A stretch of 64,000 nucleotides of DNA from Rhizobiaceae bacterium (GCA_019635755.1 JAHBYW010000002.1:496001-560000), one strand, 5' to 3'; positions 8,321-18,149 are shown, counted from the stretch's first letter. The notes: generated by a model from the letters alone, not told the origin. Numbers and translations are program-made.

Positions 8321-8820
8321 TGGGAATCCCCGTAGGATTGAGGTTGCGCGCCATCCATAGCGCGCGCCGATGAAGCCGCAACGGGTGTGAAAAAATATCC
8401 TCTGCCAGTTGACACGATTGGCGGCCCGCGGCGGGGTCGCTGCAGCCCTCGTGGGCATGCGCGGTGCCGGTGGACCCCAAGACGATCAGGCATCGCCTGG
8501 CCCGACCGACGCCCTGCCATCAACGGCAAAAACCGCGTTCCTTCGCAGGAACGCGGCTTTGCCATTCGAACGCATGGACCCTCGAAACTTACACTCGAAG
8601 GATACTGCTCCGGTACGCGAGACCTGATCCGGAGCTTCGGGCGGATGCGCATGACCGCCGTGCTTTTCCTTATAAGCGGACATCGTTACTGCCCGGTTAG
8701 CGAGTGCTTAAGCAAAGATAAATCGCGCAAGAATTCCGCCTCCCGCGACCCGGCATCGCCCACGAGGCATTCGGGTTGACGGAATGTCGCGGGGCGCGCC
8801 GTCCGGGTCGGGGACGCCGC
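8321..8820. other. 500-bp intergenic region with an orphan terminator
   Basis: No convincing gene is present here. Open frames on both strands are short, lack ribosome binding sites and have the Arg/Pro bias of non-coding frames. One frame on the minus strand (8683 down to 8486) runs straight through a strong hairpin and is therefore unlikely. The region holds the hdeA-like promoter at its left end and a Rho-independent terminator read on the minus strand. Confidence 0.5.
8528..8556 (-). terminator. Rho-independent terminator, minus-strand orientation
   Basis: A 10-bp perfect stem (8533-8542 with 8547-8556) has a four-base loop. On the minus strand it is followed by five T residues (A-run 8528-8532). 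The nearest minus-strand gene upstream is the VOC gene that ends at 8821, 265 bp away, so it ends either a long 3' tail or a separate small transcript. Confidence 0.7.
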
Positions 8821-9255
8821 TCAGACGGGATCGTGCGCCTTGGGCCAATACGTCCCGAACGTCCAGACATTGCCCTCGGGATCGGCGCAGGTGAATTCCC
8901 GGCTGCCGTAGTCGCGGTCGACCGGCCCCTCGAGGATCGCCGCGCCCGCGGCCCTGGCCCGCGCGCAGAGCGCGTCGATGTCGTCGGCCGCGACATAGGT
9001 GCTCTTTCCACCTGTCTCGCCGGGTGCGCCCACCATACGGCCGAACGCGTCTTCGCGGACGCTGCCCAGCATGATCATCGATGAGCCACGCGACAGCTCG
9101 GCATGGCCGACGCTTCCATCCGCGCTGTCGAAGCGGACGTGCACCGCGAAGCCGAACGCCTCGGCCAGCCAGTCGATCATCGCGGGAGCATCGCGATAGC
9201 GGAAGCTCGGATAGAGGCGGGGCGGTTCGACCAGGGTCATGCGGGTCGTCGTCAC
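8821..9255 (-). CDS. VOC (glyoxalase/bleomycin resistance-like) family protein
   Basis: This 144-residue protein has two beta-alpha-beta-beta-beta modules. RYRDAPAMIDWLAEAFGF is the first helix, and DPEGNVWTFGTYWP is the terminal strand typical of the superfamily. The GTG at 9255 has GGAG at the right distance and the fold begins just after it; an in-frame ATG five codons on is possible. The substrate is unknown, and many such proteins are catalytically uncharacterised. An AraC-type regulator and an aldo/keto reductase lie directly upstream on the same strand, and the regulator may control this gene. Confidence 0.75.
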   Translation of the reverse strand: MTTTRMTLVEPPRLYPSFRYRDAPAMIDWLAEAFGFAVHVRFDSADGSVGHAELSRGSSMIMLGSVREDAFGRMVGAPGETGGKSTYVAADDIDALCARARAAGAAILEGPVDRDYGSREFTCADPEGNVWTFGTYWPKAHDPV

Positions 9256-9341
9256 GGGCGGTCTCCTTCGATGGTTGAAGACCGACCATGCCCGGCAGAG
9301 CCGGGCGGGATATTGGGAAAATGTGAACCGGCGCGCGAAAG

Positions 9342-10178
9342 TCAGGCGGCCAGCGCGATCCATTCCGTCGGCGTCAACCCCGCCAGCGCGCGGAACTCGT
9401 CGACGAGATGCGGCTGGTCCGTGAAGCCGCATTCGGCCGCGATGTCGGCCCAGCCGCCGGCGGCCCCGGTGCGGGCAAGCCCTGCCGCCCGCTCGAAGCG
9501 GACGATCCTCGCCACCGCCTTCGGCGTCAGCCCGACCTGGTCCGCGAAACGGGCCGCCAGATGCTTGCGCGACCAGCCGGTCTCGGCGGCGAGACGGGAG
9601 ACACGGACACGCCCGCCGCTCTCGACGATCCTGCGATAGGCGAAGCCGACGGCGGGATCTGCCGCCGGCGCATCGGACAGCCGCGCCTGCACGAACGCCT
9701 CCACGAGCGCGAAGCGCTCATCCCAGCCGGCGCATTCCGCCAGCCGGCCGCGCAGCGCGAGGAACGGCCGGCCGAGCAGCAGCTCCGGCGCGACGATGCT
9801 CGCCTCGATGTCGCGCATCGCGACGCGAAGGAAGCGGCGCGCGCCGAGCGGCGTGAAATTGACCTGCAGGCAGCAGGCATCGCCGCCCGAGCCTATGGCC
9901 ACCGGACCGGCGACGAGGCCTCCGACGAACGACACGTGGTCGTCCGCCGGCCCGCCGCCGACGCCGAGCGAGAACGCGCCGCCGAAGCCGATGACCAGCG
10001 GCACCACCAGGCTGGCCGGCTCACGCTGGAGAAGGCGCACGCCGTTCGTCTCGCGATAGCCGCTCATCTCCGTCACGATCCCCGCCAGCGCGGCCGGCGG
10101 CGCGCGACGCACCAGGTCGAAGGCTGCGGGCACAGCCGGGGCAGGGGAGGTGAACGCGACCAGCGACGCCGACGACAC
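9342..10178 (-). CDS. AraC-family transcriptional regulator
   Basis: The protein has 278 residues. The first about 180 form a beta-rich sensory part (glycine-rich segment around GFGGAFSLGVGGGP). The last about 85 hold two helix-turn-helix motifs, with VSRLAAETGWSRKHLAARF as the first recognition unit and WADIAAECGFTDQPHLVDEF as the second, the AraC signature. The GTG start lies one base after the TAG of the aldo/keto reductase gene, so translation is probably coupled. Regulators of this type often sit beside VOC genes. The ligand is unknown. Confidence 0.8.
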   Translation of the reverse strand: MSSASLVAFTSPAPAVPAAFDLVRRAPPAALAGIVTEMSGYRETNGVRLLQREPASLVVPLVIGFGGAFSLGVGGGPADDHVSFVGGLVAGPVAIGSGGDACCLQVNFTPLGARRFLRVAMRDIEASIVAPELLLGRPFLALRGRLAECAGWDERFALVEAFVQARLSDAPAADPAVGFAYRRIVESGGRVRVSRLAAETGWSRKHLAARFADQVGLTPKAVARIVRFERAAGLARTGAAGGWADIAAECGFTDQPHLVDEFRALAGLTPTEWIALAA

Positions 10179-10179
10179 G

Positions 10180-11556
<1,377 letters not shown>

Positions 11557-11856
11557 TCAGCTCGCCTGCGGCGCAAGGCCGGCGTTCAGCAGGATGAAAT
11601 ACCAGGCGATGCGGGCGACCATCGTCCACAGCGCCGCGAAGATGAGCACGACCGGCTGCGTCAGGACGGAGGGCGTGATCGCGCGCACCAGGCGAACGGC
11701 CGGGTCGGTAATCGCCTTGAAGGCGCGCCAGATGTAGTTGTCCCAGGTCTCATGCACGAAGAAGCCGAGCGCCAGGCGCCCGAGCAGCGTGTACATGACC
11801 GCGGCCAGCACGAAGTTCGGGATGTGGAAGTACCAGTAGGACCAGAAATCGTTCAT
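11557..11856 (-). CDS. YggT-like small membrane protein
   Basis: This 99-residue protein has two hydrophobic blocks separated by a segment, RAFKAITDPAVRLVRAITP, that closely resembles the conserved loop of the YggT/Ycf19 family. Those proteins are linked to osmotic tolerance in bacteria and to complex assembly in plastids; the molecular role is poorly known. AAGG precedes the ATG at 11856. A hairpin at 11909-11934 separates this pair from the symporter gene upstream, so it may have its own promoter in that short gap or depend on readthrough. Confidence 0.6.
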   Translation of the reverse strand: MNDFWSYWYFHIPNFVLAAVMYTLLGRLALGFFVHETWDNYIWRAFKAITDPAVRLVRAITPSVLTQPVVLIFAALWTMVARIAWYFILLNAGLAPQAS

Positions 11857-11898
11857 GCGCCTTGCCCGCCGGAGGGGACGCTTATCGCCCGTCGCTGC

Positions 11899-11934
11899 CG
11901 GAAATGAAAGCGGGGTCCGTTGCCGGACCCCGCT
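11899..11934 (-). terminator. Hairpin terminator after the symporter gene
   Basis: An 11-bp perfect stem (11909-11919 with 11924-11934) has a four-base loop and is followed on the minus strand by a T-rich tract (TTTCATTTCC). It lies 26 bp after the symporter stop. Confidence 0.65.
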
Positions 11935-11959
11935 TCGTCGATGCGTTGGATCCGATCGC

Positions 11960-13945
11960 TTACGCGGTCTTCTCCTCCATCACGGTCTTGCCGCGCGGAA
12001 TGCGGATCTCCTCGATGAAGTCCTGCATCTCCTGCGAGGGCTCCTTGGTCATGAGCGAGACGACATACATCACGATGAACCCGACCGGGAGGCCGAACGC
12101 TGCCGCCGATAGGTTCTTGACGCCGCCCCAAGAGGCGATCGACTGCGCGAACTTGTCGAGCGCCGTCCAGGCCGCTGCCTGTCCGTCGGCCGGGGCGGCC
12201 GCATAGGCTGCCTTCAGCTCCTCGAACTTGGCGAGCTGCTCGGCGGTCGCGGTCGACAGGCCGCTCCACATCTCCACGAACCCGACCGCGCCGTAGCGTG
12301 TCGCGAGGAGGTAGTAGATGCAGACGCCGAAGCCCGCGATCATGCCGGCGATGGCGCCCGCGGAGTTGGTCCGCTTCCACCACACGCCGAGCACCAGGGC
12401 CGGGAACAGTCCGGCTGCGGCCAGCGAGAACGCCCACGACACCATCGCCAGGATGTCCGCCGGTTTCGTCGAGGCCACATAGGCCGCGGCGATGGCGACG
12501 AGCACCAGCAGCACGCGCGACACCACCAGGCGGCGCGCCGTCGGCGCGTCCTGGTCGATCATCTTGTAGTAGATGTCGTGGCTGAGCGCGTTGGCGATGG
12601 CCAGCAGCAGTCCGTCGGCGGTCGACAGAGCAGCCGCGAGGCCACCTGCCGCGACGAGGCCCGAGATGACGTACGGCATGCCGGCCATTTCCGGCGTTGC
12701 AAGCACGATCATGTCGGCGTTCAGGTTGATGTTGGCGAAACCGATATTGGTCACGCCGGCTTCGCCGCACGCCGCCGCCACTGCCGCGGCATCGATCGCG
12801 GCCTTGCCGCAGATCTGCACCAGCGCGTTGTCGGCCGCCGCCCAGCGGAACATCCAAGACGCCTTGTCCGCGATGTTCTCCGGGGTCAGGCCGGACGCCA
12901 CCAGGTCGAGCATCGTCCACTTCGCGAAGGCGGCGTAGGCCGGCGCCGTGAAGTAGAGGATGAAGATGAACAGCAGCGACCACGCAACCGAAACGCGCGC
13001 TTCACGCACCGACGGGGTGGTGAAGTAGCGCATCAGGACGTGCGGCAGCGACGCCGTTCCGACCATCAGGCAGAGAATGAGCAGGAAGTAGTTGAGCGCG
13101 TTGTACCCGCCATGCACAAACGGCACGATGTGGCCGTTCGTGATGTTCTGCGCCGCTTCGAGGGCGGTGATGCCCTGTAGTGCCTGGCCGTACATGAGCT
13201 GCGGGATCGGCACGCCGGTCTTGACCGTCGACATCCAGATCGCGGGGATCAGGTAGGCGATGATCAGCACGATGTACTGTGCGACCTGCGTCCAGGTGAC
13301 GGCGCGCATGCCGCCGAGCATCGAGCAGACGAGGATGCCTGCAAGGCCCACATAGACGGCGACGTTGAAGTCGAGGCCGAGGAAGCGGGCCGAGATGATA
13401 CCGGTCGCGTAAACCTGCGCTACCACGTAGGTGAAGGAGCAGGAGAACAGCACGATCACGCCGATCAGCCGGGCCATGTTGCCGCCGTAGCGTGCCGACA
13501 GGAAGTCGGGAACCGTGTAGGCGCCGAACTTGCGCAGGTACGGTGCGACCAGGATCGCCACCAGCACGTAGCCGCCGGTCCAGCCGAGCACGAAGGCGAG
13601 GCCGTCATAGCCGAGCAGGTAGAGCGTGCCGGCCATGCCGACGAACGATGCGCCGGACATCCAGTCCGCGCCCGTGGCCATGCCGTTGTAGATCGCCGGC
13701 ACGCGGCGGCCGGCGACGTAGTATTCGCCGACCTGCATGGTGCGCGACAGAATGCCGATCACCGCGTAGATCAGGATGGTGAAGCCGACGAACATGTAGC
13801 CGATGACGACGTTGGGCACGCCCATCGCGTTGAGGATCGCCATCAGGATGATGAAGGCGATGAAGCCGCCGGTGTAGATTCCGTAGATGCGGCCGAGGTT
13901 GGCGACGAAATCGGTGCCGCCTCCGCCTGTTGCTGTGTTGGCCAT
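11960..13945 (-). CDS. Sodium:solute symporter (SSS family, large subunit partnered with a DUF4212 protein)
   Basis: This 661-residue transporter has about 13 membrane segments. YYVAGRRVPAIYNGMATGADWMSG contains the conserved SSS loop of the acetate/solute group, and a later segment YFTTPSVREARVSVAW is also typical. It is longer than classic SSS members because of an insert around residues 390-420 containing CGKAAIDAAAVAAACGEAG. The family with a separate DUF4212 small subunit is predicted to import acetate-like or other short carboxylates with sodium. The small-subunit gene lies just upstream with a 15-bp gap. The substrate is not settled by sequence. Confidence 0.88.
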   Translation of the reverse strand: MANTATGGGGTDFVANLGRIYGIYTGGFIAFIILMAILNAMGVPNVVIGYMFVGFTILIYAVIGILSRTMQVGEYYVAGRRVPAIYNGMATGADWMSGASFVGMAGTLYLLGYDGLAFVLGWTGGYVLVAILVAPYLRKFGAYTVPDFLSARYGGNMARLIGVIVLFSCSFTYVVAQVYATGIISARFLGLDFNVAVYVGLAGILVCSMLGGMRAVTWTQVAQYIVLIIAYLIPAIWMSTVKTGVPIPQLMYGQALQGITALEAAQNITNGHIVPFVHGGYNALNYFLLILCLMVGTASLPHVLMRYFTTPSVREARVSVAWSLLFIFILYFTAPAYAAFAKWTMLDLVASGLTPENIADKASWMFRWAAADNALVQICGKAAIDAAAVAAACGEAGVTNIGFANINLNADMIVLATPEMAGMPYVISGLVAAGGLAAALSTADGLLLAIANALSHDIYYKMIDQDAPTARRLVVSRVLLVLVAIAAAYVASTKPADILAMVSWAFSLAAAGLFPALVLGVWWKRTNSAGAIAGMIAGFGVCIYYLLATRYGAVGFVEMWSGLSTATAEQLAKFEELKAAYAAAPADGQAAAWTALDKFAQSIASWGGVKNLSAAAFGLPVGFIVMYVVSLMTKEPSQEMQDFIEEIRIPRGKTVMEEKTA

Positions 13946-13960
13946 GTGCCTCCCTCCCGA

Positions 13961-14215
13961 TCAGTCTTCGGCCACGCCGTGCTCTTCGTCGATGCTGTTC
14001 TGCTTCCGGGCGAACCAGAAGAGCATAACGACGAAGGCGATCAGCGAACCCTGCGCGGCCATGTAGAAGCCGAGCGGGAAACCGAGAATGACGATGTTGT
14101 TGAGAGCGGATACGAAGAAGTGGATCACGTATCCGAAGAATATCCAGAGGCCGAGCATCAAGAACATGAGGCCTCTGGTCTTGTTCCAATAACTTACGCG
14201 GTCTGGCGTCGCCAT
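13961..14215 (-). CDS. DUF4212 symporter small subunit
   Basis: This 84-residue membrane protein has two hydrophobic helices (GLMFLMLGLWIFFGYVIHFF and LIAFVVMLFWFARKQN) and a short acidic tail. The ATG at 14215 has a long purine-rich ribosome binding site (GGGAGGAGGG), so the longer in-frame opening upstream is not needed. DUF4212 proteins are always found with the SSS symporter encoded next, which is the case here. It leads the operon. A palindrome-like element about 125 bp upstream may be its operator. Confidence 0.85.
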   Translation of the reverse strand: MATPDRVSYWNKTRGLMFLMLGLWIFFGYVIHFFVSALNNIVILGFPLGFYMAAQGSLIAFVVMLFWFARKQNSIDEEHGVAED

Positions 14216-14337
14216 GTGCGCTGTCCCTCCTCCCAAATTCAGGGCCTGCCATCCTCCCGGCAGACCCGGTTTCGTCGCCCGCCGCTTGCCGTTCGTCTGC
14301 GGGCAGCCACCCGGCTCGGGCAGATTCCCGAGTCCCA

Positions 14338-14360
14338 GATGTTCATCAATTGGTAACATC
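14338..14360. promoter_or_regulatory. Candidate operator upstream of the symporter operon
   Basis: GATGTT and AACATC form the arms of an imperfect 23-bp inverted repeat around a CAATTG centre. It lies in the 256-bp gap between the DUF4212 gene and the divergent gene at 14472. No matching regulator is encoded nearby. Support comes only from symmetry and position. Confidence 0.3.
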
Positions 14361-14471
14361 TGTCGTCCGACACCGCTCATACGACTTTAGCAGGGGTGGA
14401 CCGGCCGCTCATGGCGGTGTGGTGCTCCGGTGCGGCCGCCGGTAGGATGGCGGCCCGAAACGGAGGCATCC

Positions 14472-15098
14472 ATGGGCGTGCTCGACGCCGTCATCGACCG
14501 GCTGTTCGGCAGTCGCGATCCGATCGCCAGCGCCGCGGCGCTCGCGGATTTCATGGACTCGCGCGCCGCCTTCATGGCGCAGAAATGCGTCGTCGAGTTC
14601 TCCCGCGTCCGCGTCGGCGTCTACTGGCAGAAGCTGTTCTCGGAGAAGGAATTCCAGAGCGCGCTCGACCTGTCGCGGTGGCGCAGCTATCCGGCGGCCT
14701 TCGGCATGGTCGCGGAGATGGTGGAGGCGGCGCTGCGTCCGGCCGCCGGAATCAGGCGGACCCATCTGCCGGCCGCGCTGTCGTCGCTCGCCCGGTCGGT
14801 CTTTGCCCGCTACCCGGTTCCCGACGGCTTGGAACCGGATTTCTGGCAGAAGGCCGAGGCCCTGGTGACCGAACGCCTGCAAGCGGGGGCAGGGGAGGCG
14901 GCACGCGCCGTTCGCGAGATGCCGAAACCGCTCGCCCGCATCGTCTTCGACGCGCTGCCCATGCACCGCGAGATCGTCACGAACGACTATGACTACATCT
15001 TCAACAATCTGCGGATGAACCTGCTGCGGGCGCACGAGGACTTCATCCGGATCGCCGACCTGCCGGCGCTCGCGGACGACCTGCTCGGGCCTCGCTAG
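14472..15098 (+). CDS. Conserved-looking cytoplasmic protein of unknown function
   Basis: The protein has 208 residues, is helix-rich and has no signal peptide or membrane segment. The start at 14472 has GGAGG upstream. Notable stretches are ADFMDSRAAFMAQKCVVEFSR and a C-terminal NDYDYIFNNLRMNLLRAHEDF. The composition (evenly spread aromatic and acidic residues) is that of a true coding frame. I do not recognise the family. It is transcribed away from the symporter operon and followed after 129 bp by a VOC gene. Confidence 0.7.
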   Translation: MGVLDAVIDRLFGSRDPIASAAALADFMDSRAAFMAQKCVVEFSRVRVGVYWQKLFSEKEFQSALDLSRWRSYPAAFGMVAEMVEAALRPAAGIRRTHLPAALSSLARSVFARYPVPDGLEPDFWQKAEALVTERLQAGAGEAARAVREMPKPLARIVFDALPMHREIVTNDYDYIFNNLRMNLLRAHEDFIRIADLPALADDLLGPR

Positions 15099-15227
15099 GG
15101 CCCGATCCTCGCCAGTCATCCTTCAAAGAGCAGGCCGATCGCGAAAAGATCGCGCCGAACGACAGCGCATGTCGAAATGGACCGTCACCGTTCGTCGCTG
15201 AGATGCAACAGGCGAAAGGAGAGTCCC

Positions 15228-15692
15228 ATGAAAGTCATCCAGAACCTTTGGTTCGAAAAGGACATGGAAGCGGCGCTCGGCTTCTACGTGTCGCTGGTTC
15301 CCGGCTCGACGCTCGACTGGGTCCAGCCCCTGCCGGCAGATTCGCCGAGCGGCCCGGCCGGCACGGTGCTCGTCGCCGGCTTCACCCTCGGCGACCAGAA
15401 CTACATGGCCATCGAGGCCGGTCCGCTCGACCCGTTCAACCACGCTTTCTCGATCATGGTCGAGTGCGACTCCCAGGCCGAGGTCGACCGCCTGTGGTCG
15501 GCGATCAAGGCCAATGGCGGCGCAGAGGGACAATGCGGCTGGATTCGCGACCGCTGGGGCCTTCAGTGGCAGATCGTGCCGAGGCGGCTGGGCGAACTGA
15601 TGAACGGCGCCGACCGCGACAGGGCGAAACGCGCGGCGAAGGCCATGCTCGGCATGGTCAAGCTGGACGTTGCGGCGCTGGAAGCGGCCTGA
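15228..15692 (+). CDS. PhnB/YjdN-type VOC family protein
   Basis: This 154-residue protein begins with the PhnB-like strand-helix (VIQNLWFEKDMEAALGFYVSL). It contains PFNHAFSIMVECDSQAEVDRLWSAI and the closing CGWIRDRWGLQWQIVPRRL, all typical of this branch of the VOC superfamily. A strong ribosome binding site (AAAGGAGAG) precedes the ATG. Function within the branch is generally unknown despite old names (3-demethylubiquinone methyltransferase-like). It is single and followed by a bidirectional terminator. Confidence 0.82.
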   Translation: MKVIQNLWFEKDMEAALGFYVSLVPGSTLDWVQPLPADSPSGPAGTVLVAGFTLGDQNYMAIEAGPLDPFNHAFSIMVECDSQAEVDRLWSAIKANGGAEGQCGWIRDRWGLQWQIVPRRLGELMNGADRDRAKRAAKAMLGMVKLDVAALEAA

Positions 15693-15744
15693 AGCCGCTC
15701 GGCGATCCAGGCTCCGCCACACCCGGCGCCGAGGCGAGCCCGCA

Positions 15745-15775
15745 AACAAAAAAGCCGGGTCGATCCCGGGCTTTT
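15745..15775. terminator. Bidirectional Rho-independent terminator between convergent genes
   Basis: A GC-rich stem with one bulge is flanked by an A-run on the left and a T-run on the right, so it can end both the VOC transcript (plus) and the gstI-like transcript (minus, stop at 15807). Confidence 0.75.
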
Positions 15776-15806
15776 CAGAACGACGTCGGAGAGGCGAGGC
15801 GCCGCA

Positions 15807-16007
15807 TCAAGACGCCTTGTCCTCGTCGATCGCATCGTCGTGGTACCATCCCGTCGTCGGGACGATGCCTTTCGATCTGCGGACCAGTGCCGCTTCGTTG
15901 GCGAATCGCAACTGCTGCACCGCTCTGCTGGTCGCCAGGCGAGACTTTACTGGAAAATGCAGTATCGTTGCGCCGCTTTCTGGATGTTCCATGATCGTTT
16001 GTCTCAT
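15807..16007 (-). CDS. gstI: GstI-like glutamine synthetase translation inhibitor (DUF2735)
   Basis: The small protein has 66 residues with the two hallmarks of the rhizobial DUF2735 group: ATILHFP near the N-terminus (13-19) and WYHDDAI near the C-terminus (54-60). The group includes GstI of Rhizobium leguminosarum, a protein of about 63 residues encoded divergently from glnII that lowers GSII synthesis at the translational level. The arrangement is the same here: divergent from glnII across a 398-bp region. I chose the ATG at 16007; another lies five codons further in. The ribosome binding site is weak. Identification rests on the motifs plus synteny. Confidence 0.8.
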   Translation of the reverse strand: MRQTIMEHPESGATILHFPVKSRLATSRAVQQLRFANEAALVRRSKGIVPTTGWYHDDAIDEDKAS

Positions 16008-16049
16008 TTTACTTTCGCCGCGTGCGGAGCCGCGTCGCCGCGCTGTCTT

Positions 16050-16078
16050 CATATAGTCGAATCAGCCTCCAAGGACAA
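16050..16078 (-). promoter_or_regulatory. Possible sigma-70-type promoter of gstI
   Basis: On the minus strand TTGTCC (16078-16073) and TATATG (16055-16050) are separated by 17 bases, placing transcription start near 16043, about 35 bases before the gstI ATG. Confidence 0.4.
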
Positions 16079-16311
16079 CATGTCCACCCTGCTGACCTAA
16101 TCTGCCTACGCATTGGGCAGGTTTATACTTTGCCTCGCTGGACGCCATCTTTTCCCGACTGCGCCCGCGTGCCTCGTGCAGGTGCAGCCGTTGCACGCTG
16201 CCTCGGAATTAAGCGGGGTCGGTTGCGAAGGCTGCGGAGAAACGGCGCTTGCCGGTCGTTGGTTCCTGTCCGCGTGGCGCGTCTCCTAGCGTCTCCGGCC
16301 TTTCGATCGAA

Positions 16312-16327
16312 TGGCACGTTCATTGCT
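16312..16327 (+). promoter_or_regulatory. Sigma-54 (RpoN) promoter of glnII
   Basis: TGGCACG-N4-TTGCT matches the -24/-12 consensus at every position. It lies 79 bp before the glnII ATG and predicts a start near 16339. Control by nitrogen through NtrC, as known for rhizobial glnII, is the natural reading. Confidence 0.9.
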
Positions 16328-16405
16328 TGTTAATGATCCTGAAGCCCGCGCCGCGGCCGGGTTCGTCATGCGCCGTGACGGCGCACCAGTACCGAGAGGC
16401 CCTGA

Positions 16406-17446
16406 ATGACCAAGTACAAGCTCGAATACATCTGGCTGGATGGCTACACGCCGGTGCCAAGCCTCCGCGGCAAGACCCAGATCAAGGAGTTCGCGGCGTT
16501 CCCCAAGCTGGAGGAACTGCCGCTGTGGGGCTTCGACGGCTCGTCTACCATGCAGGCGGAAGGTCACAGCTCGGACTGCGTGCTGAAGCCCGTCGCGGTC
16601 TATCCTGACCCGGCCCGCTCGAGCGGCGTGCTGGTCATGTGCGAAGTCATGATGCCGGACGGCGTGACGCCGCACGCGTCCAACAAGCGCGCCACGATCC
16701 TCGACGACGAGGATGCCTGGTTCGGCTTCGAGCAGGAGTATTTCTTCTACAAGGACGGCCGCCCGCTCGGCTTCCCGACCACCGGCTATCCTGCGCCGCA
16801 GGGCCCGTATTACACCGGCGTCGGCTACCGGAACGTCGGTGACGTCGCCCGCCAGTTGGTCGAGGAGCATCTGGACCTCTGCCTGGCGGCTGGCATCAAC
16901 CATGAGGGCATCAATGCCGAAGTGGCGAAGGGCCAGTGGGAATTTCAGATTTTCGGCAAGGGCTCGCGCAAGGCCGCCGACCAGATCTGGATGGCGCGCT
17001 ACCTGCTGCTGCGCCTGTGCGAGAAGCACGGCATCGACATCGAGTTCCACTGCAAGCCGCTCGGCGACACGGACTGGAACGGCTCGGGCATGCACTGTAA
17101 CTTCTCGACCAAGTTCATGCGCGAGGTCGGCGGCAAGGACTATTTCGAGGCGCTGATGGCGGCGTTCGACAAGAACCTGATGGATCACATCGCGGTCTAC
17201 GGCCCGGACAACGACAAGCGCCTGACCGGCAAGCACGAGACGGCACCGTGGAACAAGTTCTCCTACGGCGTTGCCGACCGGGGCGCGTCGATCCGCGTGC
17301 CGCACTCCTTCATCCGCAACGACTACAAGGGCTATCTGGAGGATCGCCGCCCGAACAGCCAAGGCGACCCGTACCAGATCGCCAGCCAGGTGCTGAAGAC
17401 AATCGCCGAAGTGCCGACGGCGGGCGCCAAGAAGGCCGCCGCCTGA
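16406..17446 (+). CDS. glnII: Glutamine synthetase type II
   Basis: This 346-residue enzyme makes glutamine from glutamate, ammonia and ATP in the cytoplasm. It is of the short eukaryote-like GSII type, seen from the N-terminus (YKLEYIWLDGYTPVPSLRGKT), LPLWGFDGSST, the FGFEQEYFF metal-binding strand, GINHEGINAEVAKGQWEFQ, and the ATP/glutamate loops KPLGDTDWNGSGMHCNFST and RGASIRVPHS. GSII has no adenylylation tyrosine loop, so control is at expression level: the sigma-54 promoter upstream and the GstI-like inhibitor next door. GAGAGG precedes the ATG. A strong terminator follows. Confidence 0.97.
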   Translation: MTKYKLEYIWLDGYTPVPSLRGKTQIKEFAAFPKLEELPLWGFDGSSTMQAEGHSSDCVLKPVAVYPDPARSSGVLVMCEVMMPDGVTPHASNKRATILDDEDAWFGFEQEYFFYKDGRPLGFPTTGYPAPQGPYYTGVGYRNVGDVARQLVEEHLDLCLAAGINHEGINAEVAKGQWEFQIFGKGSRKAADQIWMARYLLLRLCEKHGIDIEFHCKPLGDTDWNGSGMHCNFSTKFMREVGGKDYFEALMAAFDKNLMDHIAVYGPDNDKRLTGKHETAPWNKFSYGVADRGASIRVPHSFIRNDYKGYLEDRRPNSQGDPYQIASQVLKTIAEVPTAGAKKAAA

Positions 17447-17470
17447 TCCACCGTGCGCAGTGACGCAAAG

Positions 17471-17505
17471 AGGCCCGGCAGGCGACTGCCGGGCCTTTTC
17501 CTTTC
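17471..17505 (+). terminator. Rho-independent terminator of glnII
   Basis: A 10-bp perfect stem (17471-17480 with 17487-17496), six-base loop and T-rich tail, 25 bp after the glnII stop. Confidence 0.85.
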
Positions 17506-17594
17506 GGCATGGTGACCGAGTTTCCCCGAGGTGCCGTCTTGCGCCGGCGGTGGCAGCCTCTATCTCGGGTGGAATCCACGGAACCGGCGACCCG

Positions 17595-18149
17595 ATGACA
17601 ACCACTTTGATCGACGAGAGCACGCGGCCGAAGGCGCCGCGCATCGAAGGGGTGACGCCATCGCAGCGGGCAGGGGGACGTCACCTGGCCGAGTTCCATC
17701 GCATGCACCTGCAGCAGTTCGACCAGATCCGCGCGTTGATCGACCGGATCGAGGCGGGCGAGCCGGTGGCCGACCAACTGGCGGCGGCGATCCCCGACAT
17801 GACGGTGGCGCGCAACTACCGGCTGTTCGGCGCGCTGTGCGGGCGCGAGTGCCAGTGGCTCACCTTCCACCACGATGCGGAGGAGAGCGAGCTCTTCCCG
17901 CTGCTGAAGGCGCGTGGCGGCGAAGGCCTTCGGCGCGTCGTCGAGCGGCTGATCGAGGAGCACAGGGTCGTCCACGCGCTGCTCGTCGAACTGCAGACCC
18001 GGGCCGAGGCGATGGCGGTGTCGGCCGACAGCGAGCGCTACGAGGGAATGAAGGCGACATTCGACGCGCTCGACCGCGTCATCCGCTCGCACTTCAAATA
18101 TGAGGAGGCCGAGCTGGAAGAGGCAATGGGCCTGTACTGGGGAGGATAG
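17595..18149 (+). CDS. Hemerythrin HHE domain protein
   Basis: This 184-residue four-helix protein carries the hemerythrin-like ligand pattern. There is a first His-rich helix (HLAEFHRMHLQQF, 30-42), FHHDAEESELFP with His92/His93 and Glu97, then EEHRVVH with His123 and His127, and finally HFKYEEAELEEAMG. These residues can hold a di-iron site. Bacterial HHE proteins sense or handle oxygen, NO or iron, or repair iron-sulfur clusters. It sits between glnII and the glnBA unit but has its own spacing of about 150 bp, so the link with nitrogen metabolism may be chance. No partner gene is obvious. Confidence 0.8.
   Translation: MTTTLIDESTRPKAPRIEGVTPSQRAGGRHLAEFHRMHLQQFDQIRALIDRIEAGEPVADQLAAAIPDMTVARNYRLFGALCGRECQWLTFHHDAEESELFPLLKARGGEGLRRVVERLIEEHRVVHALLVELQTRAEAMAVSADSERYEGMKATFDALDRVIRSHFKYEEAELEEAMGLYWGG

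Larger units (their letters stand above)
16008..16405. other. gstI-glnII divergent control region
   Basis: No gene is seen in these 398 bp. It holds the candidate gstI promoter (16050-16078), the sigma-54 promoter of glnII (16312-16327) and between them a dyad GTGCA-N5-TGCAC at 16182-16196, with another GTGCA just before it. NtrC sites have half-sites of this kind but usually in the order TGCAC...GTGCA, so the dyad is only a weak enhancer candidate. In Rhizobium, NtrC activates glnII and represses gstI from this interval. Confidence 0.6.

Noticed and set aside
8565-8580. GTTCGAAT-like sequence on the minus strand resembling a tRNA T-loop
   Set aside because: The flanking bases cannot form a T-stem and no acceptor or anticodon arm is present.
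8387-8779. 130-codon plus-strand frame in the hdeA-VOC gap
   Set aside because: It starts inside the hdeA promoter area, has no ribosome binding site and runs through the terminator stem.
16182-16196. GTGCA-N5-TGCAC dyad as an NtrC enhancer site for glnII
   Set aside because: The half-sites are in the opposite order to the usual TGCAC...GTGCA consensus, so it was not listed as an NtrC site; only noted in the control region.
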